NCBI GenBank assembly: GCA_964291475.2
Contig: OZ220063.1
Location: forward strand, 78,768 to 142,767
Reading direction: 5' to 3'
From: DAOUKH01 sp964291475
Lineage (GTDB): Bacteria > Chloroflexota > Dehalococcoidia > SHYB01
DNA: 64,000 nt
The translations under genes and the position numbers were made by a program. Of this stretch, positions 27,672 through 36,347 are shown piece by piece; the stretch's first letter is position 1, and each line of letters opens with the position of its first letter. The notes below the pieces were generated by a model. That model was not told the origin of the DNA. It searched no databases and was given only the letters and a program-made list of their open reading frames with translations.

Positions 27672-28594
27672 CGCTGCACCACGTAGCTGAAGACGCTCTC
27701 CAAGGAGTCGTCTAGCGGTTCGACGCGGTAGAGGCGGCTGTCGATGTCGCGGGCGAGGCTCGCCACGGCGGACTCCAGCTCGCCGATGTTCCTCGTCAGC
27801 ACGTCGATGGCGTCTTCATTGACGGAGACCGACAGCACGCCCTCGACGCCGATGAGCGCGGCGGCCATCTCCCGCTGCTTCGAGGCGGCGATGCGCACCT
27901 TGAAGGGACGTTCGTCGAGCTTCTCACGGATGGCCCGGAAGTCGCCGGCGGCGGCGAGCTTGCCGCTCACCACCAGCAGGATCCGCTGCGCCAGCAGCTC
28001 GACCTCTTCGAGGATGTGGGATGAGATGAGGATCGTCTTGCCCTCCGCCGCGAGGCGTTCCACGAGGTCGGAGAACTCGAGGCGCTGGCGGGGGTCGGTA
28101 CCGTTGAGCGGCTCGTCGAGCACGAGGACGTCGGGGCGGTGGACCAGGGTCGCGGCGAGGCGTATGCGCTGCCGCATGCCCCGCGAGTACGTCCCCACGG
28201 CGCGGTCCTGCGCATCCACGAGGTCAACGGAGCGGACCGCCTCGCCGACGGCGTCGTCGCCCGCCACGCCCTGCAATCTCGCCGCCAGCTCGACGAACTC
28301 CCGGCCCGTCATGAAGGGGTAGAGCGCGTCGTGCTCGGGCATCACGCCGATGCGCCGGTAGAGGTCGGGGTTGCTCCGTGTGGGCTGGCCCAAGACCCAG
28401 ACCTCGCCCTCGGACGGCTTAGCCAAGCCGGCGATCATGTGGAGCAGCGTCGTCTTGCCTGCGCCGTTGGGGCCGAGGATGCCGGTGACGCCGGGGAAGA
28501 CATCGAAGCTGACGTCGTTCACCGCGACGACGCTGCCGTACCACTTCGAGACGGCGTCGACCTCGATGCTCGGTTCGGGGGCGACGGTGGTCAC
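27668..28594 (-). CDS. ABC transporter ATP-binding protein
   Basis: 308 residues: Walker A GILGPNGAGKTTL near residue 38, signature YSRGMRQRIRLAA, Walker B DVLVLDEPLNGTD, and a C-terminal domain typical of CcmA-like/DrrA exporters. Second ATPase of the set; coupled by 4-base overlaps to the permeases on both sides. Confidence 0.92.
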   Translation of the reverse strand: MTTVAPEPSIEVDAVSKWYGSVVAVNDVSFDVFPGVTGILGPNGAGKTTLLHMIAGLAKPSEGEVWVLGQPTRSNPDLYRRIGVMPEHDALYPFMTGREFVELAARLQGVAGDDAVGEAVRSVDLVDAQDRAVGTYSRGMRQRIRLAATLVHRPDVLVLDEPLNGTDPRQRLEFSDLVERLAAEGKTILISSHILEEVELLAQRILLVVSGKLAAAGDFRAIREKLDERPFKVRIAASKQREMAAALIGVEGVLSVSVNEDAIDVLTRNIGELESAVASLARDIDSRLYRVEPLDDSLESVFSYVVQR

Positions 28595-29526
28595 AGCTTG
28601 ATCCTCCGGTACCTATTCCACAGCAGCAGCCCGGCGCCGCCGGTCAGCAGCACGTAGAAGCCGATGGGGAAGATCGGGTGCAGCTCGGCCACCGCCGCCC
28701 GCGACGGGCCACCCTCGGTGGGGTCGCTATCGAAGATCATGGCGTTGAGGCGTCCCGGCGTGTCCCCCAGATGAACGAGACCCACGAAGGGTGCGGCGTC
28801 GCCGATGCCCTGCTCGCATTGCGTCGATCCATCTGGCCCAGTGCCTACCGTACAGCTCTCGGCGGTAAAGCCGTCGGCCACAAACGACGACACCAGCACC
28901 GCTCCAATGACGAAGGCCGCGGCATAGGCGCGGCGTGTCGTGAAGGTGGCGACGAGGAGGGGCAAGACGGTGAAGAAGAGCGCGATCAGCGCCCCGCCGG
29001 CGAGGAACCGCGGGATGTCGAGCCAGTTGTCCCCCAGATAGTCCAACGGCTCGCGCGCCGAGAGAATCAGCCCGATCTGCAGGACGATCTGCCCCGAGTA
29101 GACCAGCGCCAGGACGACGCCGAAGAAGGCGAGGAAGCGCGCGCCCAGATAGTCCTCGGGGGACAGCGTCCGCACCAGATAGAGTTGGAGCACGTTGTCG
29201 CGCCGGTCGGGAATCAGCAGCTCGGGGGCCATGATCGCGCCGAAGATCCAGAGGACCACGCCGATGATGTCGTAGTAGTCCGCCGGGCCGGGGATGAATT
29301 CGTCCGCCGGGACCAACAAGAGGACCGCCACGAACACCACCGCCGGCGTCATCGCCGCAATGAACAGGAGCACGGGCAGAATCTTGGCCCGGCCGCCGCG
29401 TCCGATGCCGAGCAGGTTGCGGACGCCGTTCTCTAGGACCGCGCGCCGCGCGCGGGCCCGGCCCTCACGCGGCCCCGTGTAAGGCTGATACCCGAGATCG
29501 AAGACTTCCGCCTGCTCGGCTCTCAC
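28591..29526 (-). CDS. ABC transporter permease
   Basis: 311 residues with about six membrane segments. A soluble start (DLGYQPYTGPREGRARAR) is followed by membrane helices and an extracytoplasmic loop with two cysteines (AESCTVGTGPDGSTQCEQG) that could form a disulfide. Coupled to both flanking ATPases; more likely the partner of the one at 29523. Confidence 0.85.
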   Translation of the reverse strand: MRAEQAEVFDLGYQPYTGPREGRARARRAVLENGVRNLLGIGRGGRAKILPVLLFIAAMTPAVVFVAVLLLVPADEFIPGPADYYDIIGVVLWIFGAIMAPELLIPDRRDNVLQLYLVRTLSPEDYLGARFLAFFGVVLALVYSGQIVLQIGLILSAREPLDYLGDNWLDIPRFLAGGALIALFFTVLPLLVATFTTRRAYAAAFVIGAVLVSSFVADGFTAESCTVGTGPDGSTQCEQGIGDAAPFVGLVHLGDTPGRLNAMIFDSDPTEGGPSRAAVAELHPIFPIGFYVLLTGGAGLLLWNRYRRIKL

Positions 29527-30422
29527 GACTCTTTCCTGAAAATGTCTCTGAGGTCTCGCCGGCGCGGCGTCAGCCGGCGCAACCGCGCCCCCGACTCCGC
29601 CGCCGCGTCACGGATCAGGTCGTATTCGGTCTCCCCCGCCTCCTCGACGACAAGGACCTTGCCATCGTCGGCGGCTACCACGCCCTTGGCCGCCAGCGCC
29701 GTCGCGAATTCCTCGCGCCGGTCCGCGACCTCGATCAGAAGCGTCTCGGTCTCCTCGGTGAGTTGCGCCACGGAATCCTGCCGCGTCACCGTGCCGGACT
29801 CCAGGACGATGACCGAGTCGGCGACGCGCTCGACGTCGCCCATCAGGTGGGTCGATAGCATGATGCTGATGCCGAACCCCCGCGCCGTGCGCTTGATGAG
29901 GTCCAGCATCTCCTCGCGCCCCGCCGGGTCGAGACCCGCCGTCGGCTCGTCGAGGAGCACGAGGACCGGGTCGTGGACCAGGGCCTGCGCGAGCTTCACC
30001 CGCTGCTTCATGCCGGTGGAGTACTCGGAGATCGGCCGGTAGCGCTCCTCGTCCAAGCCCACGTGGCGGAGGGTGTCGGCGGCGCGGGTGCGGGCGTGGG
30101 CGGGGGGAAGACCGCTAACCTGCGCCATGTGCATGAGGAACTCGGATGCCGAAACACTCGGAGGAAGGGACTCGTGCTCCGGCATGTAGCCGATGCGGGC
30201 ACGGCCCTCGACCGACTTGTAGGGCTCTTCGCCGAGCACCATGGCCGTGCCGGAGGTGGGGAGGATCAGCCCCAGGAAGAGCTTCATCGCCGTGCTCTTC
30301 CCGGCGCCGTTGGGGCCGAGGAGCCCGGTCACCCCTTCGTGAACGTCGAAGCTCGCCTGCTCGAGCGCAATGGTGGAGCCGTAGTGCTTGGTGAGCGCGT
30401 GGGCTTCGAGAAGTACGGCCAT
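29523..30422 (-). CDS. ABC transporter ATP-binding protein
   Basis: 299 residues: GLLGPNGAGKSTAMKLF (Walker A), YSTGMKQRVKLAQ (signature), VLVLLDEPTAGLD (Walker B). First gene of the export cluster. Six bases separate its ATG from a TATACT (30429-30434, minus strand), so its mRNA may be leaderless. Confidence 0.92.
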   Translation of the reverse strand: MAVLLEAHALTKHYGSTIALEQASFDVHEGVTGLLGPNGAGKSTAMKLFLGLILPTSGTAMVLGEEPYKSVEGRARIGYMPEHESLPPSVSASEFLMHMAQVSGLPPAHARTRAADTLRHVGLDEERYRPISEYSTGMKQRVKLAQALVHDPVLVLLDEPTAGLDPAGREEMLDLIKRTARGFGISIMLSTHLMGDVERVADSVIVLESGTVTRQDSVAQLTEETETLLIEVADRREEFATALAAKGVVAADDGKVLVVEEAGETEYDLIRDAAAESGARLRRLTPRRRDLRDIFRKES

Positions 30423-30428
30423 GGAAGC

Positions 30429-30434
30429 AGTATA
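30429..30434 (-). promoter_or_regulatory. Candidate -10 box of the ABC operon
   Basis: TATACT on the minus strand 6 bases before the start codon at 30422. The -35 region is poor. Implies transcription starting at the ATG. Confidence 0.4.
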
Positions 30435-30491
30435 CGCGACAACGCGCCGGTCGGCTTCATCACACCTATGCGACGCGCCGGAGAAGCGTGA

Positions 30492-31280
30492 CTAGAAGTT
30501 GGGGTCGCGCTTCTCCTGGAGGGAGGCGAGGCCTTCCTTCACCTCCTCGCCGAGGAAGCCCAGCGTTTCCAGGGCGGCGGAGTAGTCGAAGGCCGTGTGG
30601 CCGCCCAGACGCAGCCACTGGTTGAGGACGCGCTTGGTGTGCCCAACGGCGATGGGCGGGCCCTTGGCGAGGCGGGCGGCCATGTCCATGGCCGTGGGGA
30701 TGAGCTCGTCCGCGGGGACGGCCATGCTGATGAGTCCGATGCGTTCGGCCTCGGCGCCGCTGAGGCCGTCGCCGGTGAGCAGATAGCGTTTGGCCTTCGC
30801 AAGTCCGACCAGGAGCGGCCACGACATCGCGGCGTGGTCGCCCGCGGCGACGCCGAGCTTGACGTGCCCGTCGAGGAGCATCGCATCCTCCGCCGCGATG
30901 CTGATGTCGGCCATGATCGCCACCGCGAGGCCGCCGCCGAGAGCGTAGCCGTTGATGGCCGAGACGATCGGCTTCTCAAGATTGGTCATGTTGTAGGCGA
31001 TGGCGCGGGTCTCTTCGAGCAGGCGGGCGGCGGTGGCGTGGTCGCCGACGCTGGCCTGCAGCAGGTCGTAGTCGCCGCCCACGGAGAAGGCGCGGCCCGC
31101 GCCGGTGATAAGCACGGAGCGCACATCGGGGTCGGCGGCGAAGTCGAGCCAGATACGGCCCGTGTCGGCGTGCATGGCCGCGGTCATCGCGTTGAGCTGG
31201 TCGGGGCGGTTGAAGGTGACGACGGCGACGCCGTTGCGCTGCTCGACCAGGATGTCGGGGCCGTACCGGCTGTAGTCCAT
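30492..31280 (-). CDS. Enoyl-CoA hydratase/isomerase (crotonase) family
   Basis: 262 residues with VVTFNRPDQLNAM, oxyanion-hole GRAFSVGGDY and NGYALGGGLAVAIMADISIA. The two catalytic Glu positions of classical hydratases (QPE and AxExx) read DGH and KRY, so it is probably not a simple hydratase. ATG at 31280 has GGAGG 6 bases upstream. One of three crotonases in the window, in the fatty/aromatic acyl-CoA cluster. Confidence 0.85.
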   Translation of the reverse strand: MDYSRYGPDILVEQRNGVAVVTFNRPDQLNAMTAAMHADTGRIWLDFAADPDVRSVLITGAGRAFSVGGDYDLLQASVGDHATAARLLEETRAIAYNMTNLEKPIVSAINGYALGGGLAVAIMADISIAAEDAMLLDGHVKLGVAAGDHAAMSWPLLVGLAKAKRYLLTGDGLSGAEAERIGLISMAVPADELIPTAMDMAARLAKGPPIAVGHTKRVLNQWLRLGGHTAFDYSAALETLGFLGEEVKEGLASLQEKRDPNF

Positions 31281-31340
31281 ACTGCGCCTCCGGGTGCGTG
31301 GTGCGCCGCGACGGTAGCCCGAAGCGCGCGCGGACGCAAC

Positions 31341-31790
31341 TTAGCGCGGGGCGGCGGGACGGAAGCGGGGCACGGTGAGGTCGGCGCTCACCTCGTCCCA
31401 CACCACCTCGACGGGCATGTCGACGCGCACTTCGTCGTACGAGCAGCCGACGACGTTGGTAACGAGCTTGACACCGCCGCAGTCGTCGAGCCGGACCACC
31501 GCCACGGCGTAGGGAACGGCGTCCATGACGGCGGGGTGGCCCGCGTGATAGACGACGGTGTAGGTGAAGACCCGCCCCCGCCCGGCCGACTCGTCAAACG
31601 CGACATCGAAGCCGCCGCATTGGGGACAGATCGCCGACGGCGGGGCGCGATGGGCGCCGCAATCGGTGCAGCGCTGCACGACGAGGCGGCGCTCGCGGCA
31701 GGCCTCCCAGAACGGCGCGGTGACCTCATCGGGAGCCGGCGGCGGCATCCCCGGGCCGAACAGGTCCAGTGGAGTCGGTTCGTTGGTCAC
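31341..31790 (-). CDS. DUF35 Zn-ribbon/OB-fold protein, thiolase partner
   Basis: 149 residues. An N-terminal zinc ribbon (CTDCG near 41-45, CPQCG near 55-59) is followed by an OB fold ending VEVVWDEVSADLTVPRF. DUF35 proteins bind acyl-CoA and assemble with thiolase-like or MaoC enzymes, as ChsH2 does with Ltp2. GTG at 31790 lies 17 bases after the thiolase stop. Confidence 0.88.
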   Translation of the reverse strand: MTNEPTPLDLFGPGMPPPAPDEVTAPFWEACRERRLVVQRCTDCGAHRAPPSAICPQCGGFDVAFDESAGRGRVFTYTVVYHAGHPAVMDAVPYAVAVVRLDDCGGVKLVTNVVGCSYDEVRVDMPVEVVWDEVSADLTVPRFRPAAPR

Positions 31791-31807
31791 GTCAGCCTTT
31801 CCGCCCT

Positions 31808-33002
31808 TCAAGCCGACTTCGACAGGATGAGCGCGCTCGACGGCGACGCCGACGGCCCCGCCACAACCAAGGAGTGCTCGGCGCCCTCGACCTGCGCCGT
31901 GGAGTCGCCGCGGATCTGCCGCGCCCCTTCGACCACCATCTCGAAGCCGTGGACGTTCGCCTCGGCGAGATTGCCCCCGCTGGTGTTGGAGGGCAAAGCG
32001 CCGTCGGGCCAGAGGAGATTCCCCTCCTCGACGAATCGCCCGCCTCCGCCACGCTCGCAGAAGCCGAAGTCCTCGATGGCCATGAGCACCTGGCCGGTGA
32101 AGTTCTCGTAGAACTGAGCGACGTCGATGTCGGCGGGGCCGACGCCGGCGCGGTCGTAGACCTCGCGGGCAACCTCCGAGAGGCCCGCCGTCGCCCAGCG
32201 GTCGTCGGGCCACGCCATATGGTTCGGCCCGTCGCCCGCGCCCATGCCCTGCGCGGCCCCGGTGATGTAGACCGGCGGCCGCGGCAGGCGCTTCGCACGC
32301 TCGGCGCTGGTCACCACCACGGCGCAGGCGCCGTCGCTCTCCTGGCAGCAGTCGTACAGGTGATAGGGATCGGCGATGAGGCGCGAGGCCTGGTGGTCCT
32401 CGATGGTGATCGGCCGCCCGTACATCACGGCGCGGGGGTTACGTTGGGCGTGGGCGTAGGCCGCGACGGCGATCTCGCCGAAGTGGCGGCTCGCGGCGCC
32501 GATACTCGTGCAGGTACCGCTGGGCCTGCATGGCGTAGCCCACCACCGGGGCCAGCATCCCGAAGGGCGCGGCGAACTGCTGCCCGCCGCCGACGGGAGC
32601 ATCGCCGCGGATGCCCATGTTGACCCCCGCGCTGGAGCGCCCCTGCAGCGCGCCCTGGCACCGGGACCGGTAGCAGACCACGACCTCGGCGGTCTCGCTG
32701 TAGACCGCCATCGCGGCGTTGTGGACGATGCCGCAGGCGGCGTTGCCGCCGCCGGGGTAGAGGTTGGCGAAGCGCAGGTGGGGGACGCCGAGGGCCTGCG
32801 CCACGGCGGACGCCTCGCTCTTCTCCATGGCATAGGTGACGAAGCCGTCGACGTCGCGCATGGTGAGGCCGGCGTCGTCGACCGCCCTCCGCACGGCCTC
32901 GCAGGCTAGGGCGAACTCAGGGCGCTTCGCCTGGCCCCGCTTCGAGTACTCCGTCTCGCCGACGCCGGCGATGCACGTCCGGCCCCGCAGCGCCCACGTC
33001 AC
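31808..33002 (-). CDS. Thiolase-superfamily acetyltransferase/lipid-transfer protein (one frameshift)
   Basis: N-terminal GRTCIAGVGETEYSKRGQ and YPGGGNAACGIVHNAAMAV, then NPRAVMYGRPITIEDHQASR and QFYENFTGQVLMAIEDFGFC match SCP-x/Ltp-type thiolase-fold proteins, some of which act as retro-aldolases with a DUF35 partner. The frame breaks near 32501; removing one C (minus strand) joins QRYLHEYGAASRHFGEIA. Corrected length about 397 residues. GTG start at 33002 is preceded by GAGG. The DUF35 gene follows 17 bases later. Confidence 0.8.
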
Positions 33003-33039
33003 GGCCCGGCCTCGCTTCCCGGGGCGAAGCGCATGGTCA

Positions 33040-33846
33040 TTAGCGGCCCTGGAACTGGGGCGGCCGCTTCTCGACGAAGGCGCGGGGGCCTTCCTTCGCG
33101 TCCTCGGTGGACTGGGCCAGCGTCATCGCGGCCTGCGCCGCGTCCATGGCCTCGAGGAACGAGGAGGTAAGGCCGCGATAGACGAGGCGCTTGGTGAGCT
33201 GCATGGCGATGGGCGGCCCGGCGGCGAGCTTCTCGGCGTAGGCGCGGGTCTCGTCCATGAGGTCGTCATGGGGAACCACCTTCGAGAGGTAGCCGATCTC
33301 TAGCGCCTTCTCTGCGCCGAACAGTTCGCCCGACCACAGCAATTCGAGCGCCTTCTGGAGCCCCACGAGTCGGGGCAGGAGCCAGGCGCCGCCGTCGCCG
33401 GGAATCAGTCCAACGTTGACGTAGGACATGCTGAAGCGGGCCTTGTCGGAGGCGATGCGGATGTCGGCCATCGAGCACATGTCCATGCCCGCGCCGACCG
33501 CCGCGCCGTTCACCGCCGCGATGTACGGCTTGTCGAGCAGGTGGAGCGCCCGCGCCACCTGGTGCACCGTGAAGCGCAGCCCGTTGCGCCGCTCGGCGGG
33601 CGAGGAGTCCGTGCGCAGCACCTTGTCTTCCTCGGCCCGGGCCTTGAGGTTGGCGCCGGCGCAGAAGGCCCGCCCCGTGCCGGTGATGATCACCGCGCGC
33701 ACGCCGTCGTCCTGCGCCGACTTGGTGATGGCGTCGGCCCACTCCGTGAGGAGCGTGTCGCTGAACGAGTTCATGCGTTCGGGGCAGTTCAGCGTGATCG
33801 TCGCGACGTGGCCGTCGACGTCGTACAGAATCTCTTCGTAGCTCAT
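33040..33846 (-). CDS. Enoyl-CoA hydratase/isomerase (crotonase) family
   Basis: 268 residues: ATITLNCPERMNSF, TGTGRAFCAGANLKA, NGAAVGAGMDMCSMADIRIA and IPGDGGAWLLPRLVG. The first catalytic Glu (QPE) is replaced (SYV) but the second is kept in KALELL. Same strand as the thiolase and DUF35 genes, 37 bases upstream, so likely one operon for acyl-CoA breakdown. Confidence 0.87.
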   Translation of the reverse strand: MSYEEILYDVDGHVATITLNCPERMNSFSDTLLTEWADAITKSAQDDGVRAVIITGTGRAFCAGANLKARAEEDKVLRTDSSPAERRNGLRFTVHQVARALHLLDKPYIAAVNGAAVGAGMDMCSMADIRIASDKARFSMSYVNVGLIPGDGGAWLLPRLVGLQKALELLWSGELFGAEKALEIGYLSKVVPHDDLMDETRAYAEKLAAGPPIAMQLTKRLVYRGLTSSFLEAMDAAQAAMTLAQSTEDAKEGPRAFVEKRPPQFQGR

Positions 33847-33877
33847 GAGCGGTACTCCTGCCTGGGGCTCCGGCGCG

Positions 33878-34642
33878 TCACTCGACCCGGAAGTCGTAGC
33901 GGGTGGGGGTGACGTAGCGGTAGGGGCTCTGGAAGAGCACGTTCGACGCGCCGCCGGGCGCGGGCGACGTCCCGCGGGCGACCCAACCCTCGCGGGCCTT
34001 CTGAATCTCGGCGACCGTCTTCACCGGGTCTTCGTCGAGCAGATAGAGGTTCATATACCTTCCGGCCTTCTCTGCGCCGGTGCCGAACTCGGCGTGGGCC
34101 TCCAAGCGCATCGCCGCGACGACGCCGGGCACCGCGAGCAGGTCCTTGGAATGCGCTTCGGCAAACCACTCGTTGACGGCGGGGCGCATCGCCGGATCGG
34201 CGACCTCGGCCATCACCACGTAGATGCCCTGGTGCCCCAGGTAGGGAATCGCCGCCTCCACGACCGGGATGCCGGGCCGCGCGTGGGCCTGGATCAGCTT
34301 GTAGAACGTCACGTCGGCGATCCTTCCATGCCGGAAGATGCGCTTCTCTTTGCGGAGGCGCGCGCCGGCCTCGTTCCAGTAGCCCATGACGGCGCCGATG
34401 TCGTCGGTGTTCATGAAGTAGGTCGAGCAGTACGAGCCCTTCCCGTCGGCGAGCTCGGGCAGCTTGGAGGGATTGGGGCGGGCCGCCTTGCACTCGGTGT
34501 CGGCCACGTAGCGCCGCCCCAGAAGCATGTCGTCGAGGGCGACGAACTCGGGCAGGTGGTCGAAGTCGTACCAGACGTTGTAGTCCTGGGTGTGCTCTTG
34601 GGGCACGTCGATGAGGCCGACGACCGCGCCGTTCGCTTGCAT
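33878..34642 (-). CDS. Hypothetical protein, DUF4286-like dimeric alpha/beta fold
   Basis: 254 residues beginning MQANGAVVGLIDVPQEHTQDYNVWYDFDHLPEF. The W-Y-D-x-x-H-L-P-E pattern resembles EthD/DUF4286-type ferredoxin-like barrels, here apparently duplicated (second half VVMAEVADPAMRPAVNEWFAEAH). Function unknown; the position in front of the crotonase suggests a catabolic role. A GAGG lies upstream of the ATG. Confidence 0.65.
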   Translation of the reverse strand: MQANGAVVGLIDVPQEHTQDYNVWYDFDHLPEFVALDDMLLGRRYVADTECKAARPNPSKLPELADGKGSYCSTYFMNTDDIGAVMGYWNEAGARLRKEKRIFRHGRIADVTFYKLIQAHARPGIPVVEAAIPYLGHQGIYVVMAEVADPAMRPAVNEWFAEAHSKDLLAVPGVVAAMRLEAHAEFGTGAEKAGRYMNLYLLDEDPVKTVAEIQKAREGWVARGTSPAPGGASNVLFQSPYRYVTPTRYDFRVE

Positions 34643-34758
34643 GAGGACCTCCAGAGTGCGTCGTCCTCTCCGGAGACGCGCTCCCGCGGAACGTTAGCGG
34701 AGCGCACCGCTGAGCGCAAGGCGCGCCGCCGGACAGGGACAAGATGGCGAAGACCGGC

Positions 34759-34787
34759 TTGGCGGCTAACGGTTTAATTGGTAGTAT
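34759..34787 (+). promoter_or_regulatory. Promoter of the inositol-phosphate synthase gene (leaderless)
   Basis: TTGGCG at 34759-34764, 17-base spacer, TAGTAT at 34782-34787, then 6 bases to the ATG. The expected start site coincides with the start codon. Confidence 0.55.
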
Positions 34788-34793
34788 GACGCG

Positions 34794-36347
34794 ATGGACA
34801 ACCACCAGAACTCCGCGAAGCAGATCATCGACCGTTTCGGGGGCCAGTCGGCCCTGGCCGCACTCCTGGGCAAGCGGCAGAGCACCGTGCAACACTGGGC
34901 CAAGACTGGGCGGATCCCCGCCCAGTGGCACGAACGGCTGCTGGAGCTCGCCCGCCAAGAGGGGGTCGGCCTCGAAGCCACCGACTTCGTATCGCCGGCC
35001 GCGACCTCCATCCAGCCGCCCGACGGCAAGCTCGGCGTCCTCCTCGTCGGCCTCGGCGCCGTGTCGTCGACGCTCATCGCGGGCGTCGAGCAGGTGCGGC
35101 GCGGCGGCGGTGAGCCCATCGGATCGATCAGCCAGATGGCGACGATCCGCCTCGGCAAGCGGACCGACAAACGGGCCCCGCTGATACGGGACTTCGTCCC
35201 CCTCGCGGAGCTCCACCAGCTCGTCTTCGGGGCCTGGGACCCCATTCCGGATAACGCCTACGAGGCGGCGCTGAAAAGCGGCGTCCTCGACCGCAACGAG
35301 GAGATCGAGCCCGTCGCCGACGTCCTCAAGGCGATCAAGCCGATGGAGGCCGTCTTCGACGCCGACTACGTCAAGCGGATCGAAGGCGCCAACACCAAGT
35401 CCGTCGACAACAAGCTCGACGCAGTCGAGGCCATCCGGCAAGACATGCGGCGGTTCAAGGAAGAGCACGGGTGCGACCGGCTCGTCATGGTCTGGTGCGC
35501 GTCCACCGAAAAATTCATTGAACCGAGCGAGGTTCACGGCGACATCGAGCGCTTCGTCGGCGGCCTGCAGGAAAACGACGCCAACATCGCTCCGTCCATG
35601 GTCTACGCCTACGCGGCCCTGCTCGAGGGCGTCCCCTTCATCAATGGCGCCCCCAACCTGTCCACCGACATACCCGCCCTCGACCGGTTGGCGAGAGACC
35701 GGAACGTGCCGATCTGCGGCAAGGACTTCAAGACCGGTCAGACCCTGGTCAAGACGGTCATCGGGCCGATGCTCAAGGCGCGAATGCTCGGCATGGACGG
35801 GTGGTTCTCCACCAACATTCTGGGGAACCGCGACGGCGAGGTGCTCGACGAGCCGGAGAACTTCAAGACAAAGGAAGAGTCGAAGCTCGGTGTGCTGGAG
35901 TACATCTTGCAGCCCGAGATGTACCCCGAACTGTACTCCGACGCCTATCACAAGGTGCGCATCAACTACTACCCGCCCCGCGGCGACGCCAAGGAAGGCT
36001 GGGACAACATCGACCTCTTCGGCTGGCTGCGCCACCGGATGCAGCTCAAGATCAACTTCCTCTGCTCCGACTCAATCCTTGCCGCGCCGCTGGTGCTGGA
36101 CCTCATCCTCTTCATGGATCTCGCGCAGCGCGCCGGCATGGGGGGGATACAGGAGTGGCTCTCCTTCTACTTCAAGAGCCCCCAGCACGCGCCGGACGTC
36201 TATCCCGAGCACGACCTCTTCATCCAGCAGACCAAGCTCAAGAACACACTGCGCTGGCTGATGGGCGAACCGCAGATCACCCACCTCGGCATGGAGTACT
36301 ACGGCGGGCCGGTCGTGCCGGTGGAGGCTTCTGCCTCCTCGTCCTGA
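34794..36347 (+). CDS. Inositol-3-phosphate synthase with N-terminal helix-turn-helix domain
   Basis: 517 residues. Residues 75-505 are a myo-inositol-1-phosphate synthase: GVLLVGLGAVSSTLIAGVE (NAD site), FINGAPNLSTDIPAL, CGKDFKTGQTLVKT, GWFSTNILGNRDG and the SDS-like core KINFLCSDSILAAPLVLDL. It converts glucose 6-phosphate to inositol 3-phosphate for inositol lipids or solutes. Residues 5-60 (IIDRFGGQSALAALLGKRQSTVQHWAKTGRIP) are a Cro/YdaS-like HTH not found in ordinary synthases, suggesting DNA binding and autoregulation. No ribosome binding site; the promoter puts +1 at the ATG. Confidence 0.9.
   Translation: MDNHQNSAKQIIDRFGGQSALAALLGKRQSTVQHWAKTGRIPAQWHERLLELARQEGVGLEATDFVSPAATSIQPPDGKLGVLLVGLGAVSSTLIAGVEQVRRGGGEPIGSISQMATIRLGKRTDKRAPLIRDFVPLAELHQLVFGAWDPIPDNAYEAALKSGVLDRNEEIEPVADVLKAIKPMEAVFDADYVKRIEGANTKSVDNKLDAVEAIRQDMRRFKEEHGCDRLVMVWCASTEKFIEPSEVHGDIERFVGGLQENDANIAPSMVYAYAALLEGVPFINGAPNLSTDIPALDRLARDRNVPICGKDFKTGQTLVKTVIGPMLKARMLGMDGWFSTNILGNRDGEVLDEPENFKTKEESKLGVLEYILQPEMYPELYSDAYHKVRINYYPPRGDAKEGWDNIDLFGWLRHRMQLKINFLCSDSILAAPLVLDLILFMDLAQRAGMGGIQEWLSFYFKSPQHAPDVYPEHDLFIQQTKLKNTLRWLMGEPQITHLGMEYYGGPVVPVEASASSS

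Noticed and set aside
33843..36035. Long minus-strand open frame (730 codons) opposite the inositol synthase gene
   Set aside because: Shadow frame of GC-rich coding DNA; its composition is unlike a protein and it covers three well-supported genes. The same applies to long opposite-strand frames at 10381-12024, 40398-42386 and 56671-58212.
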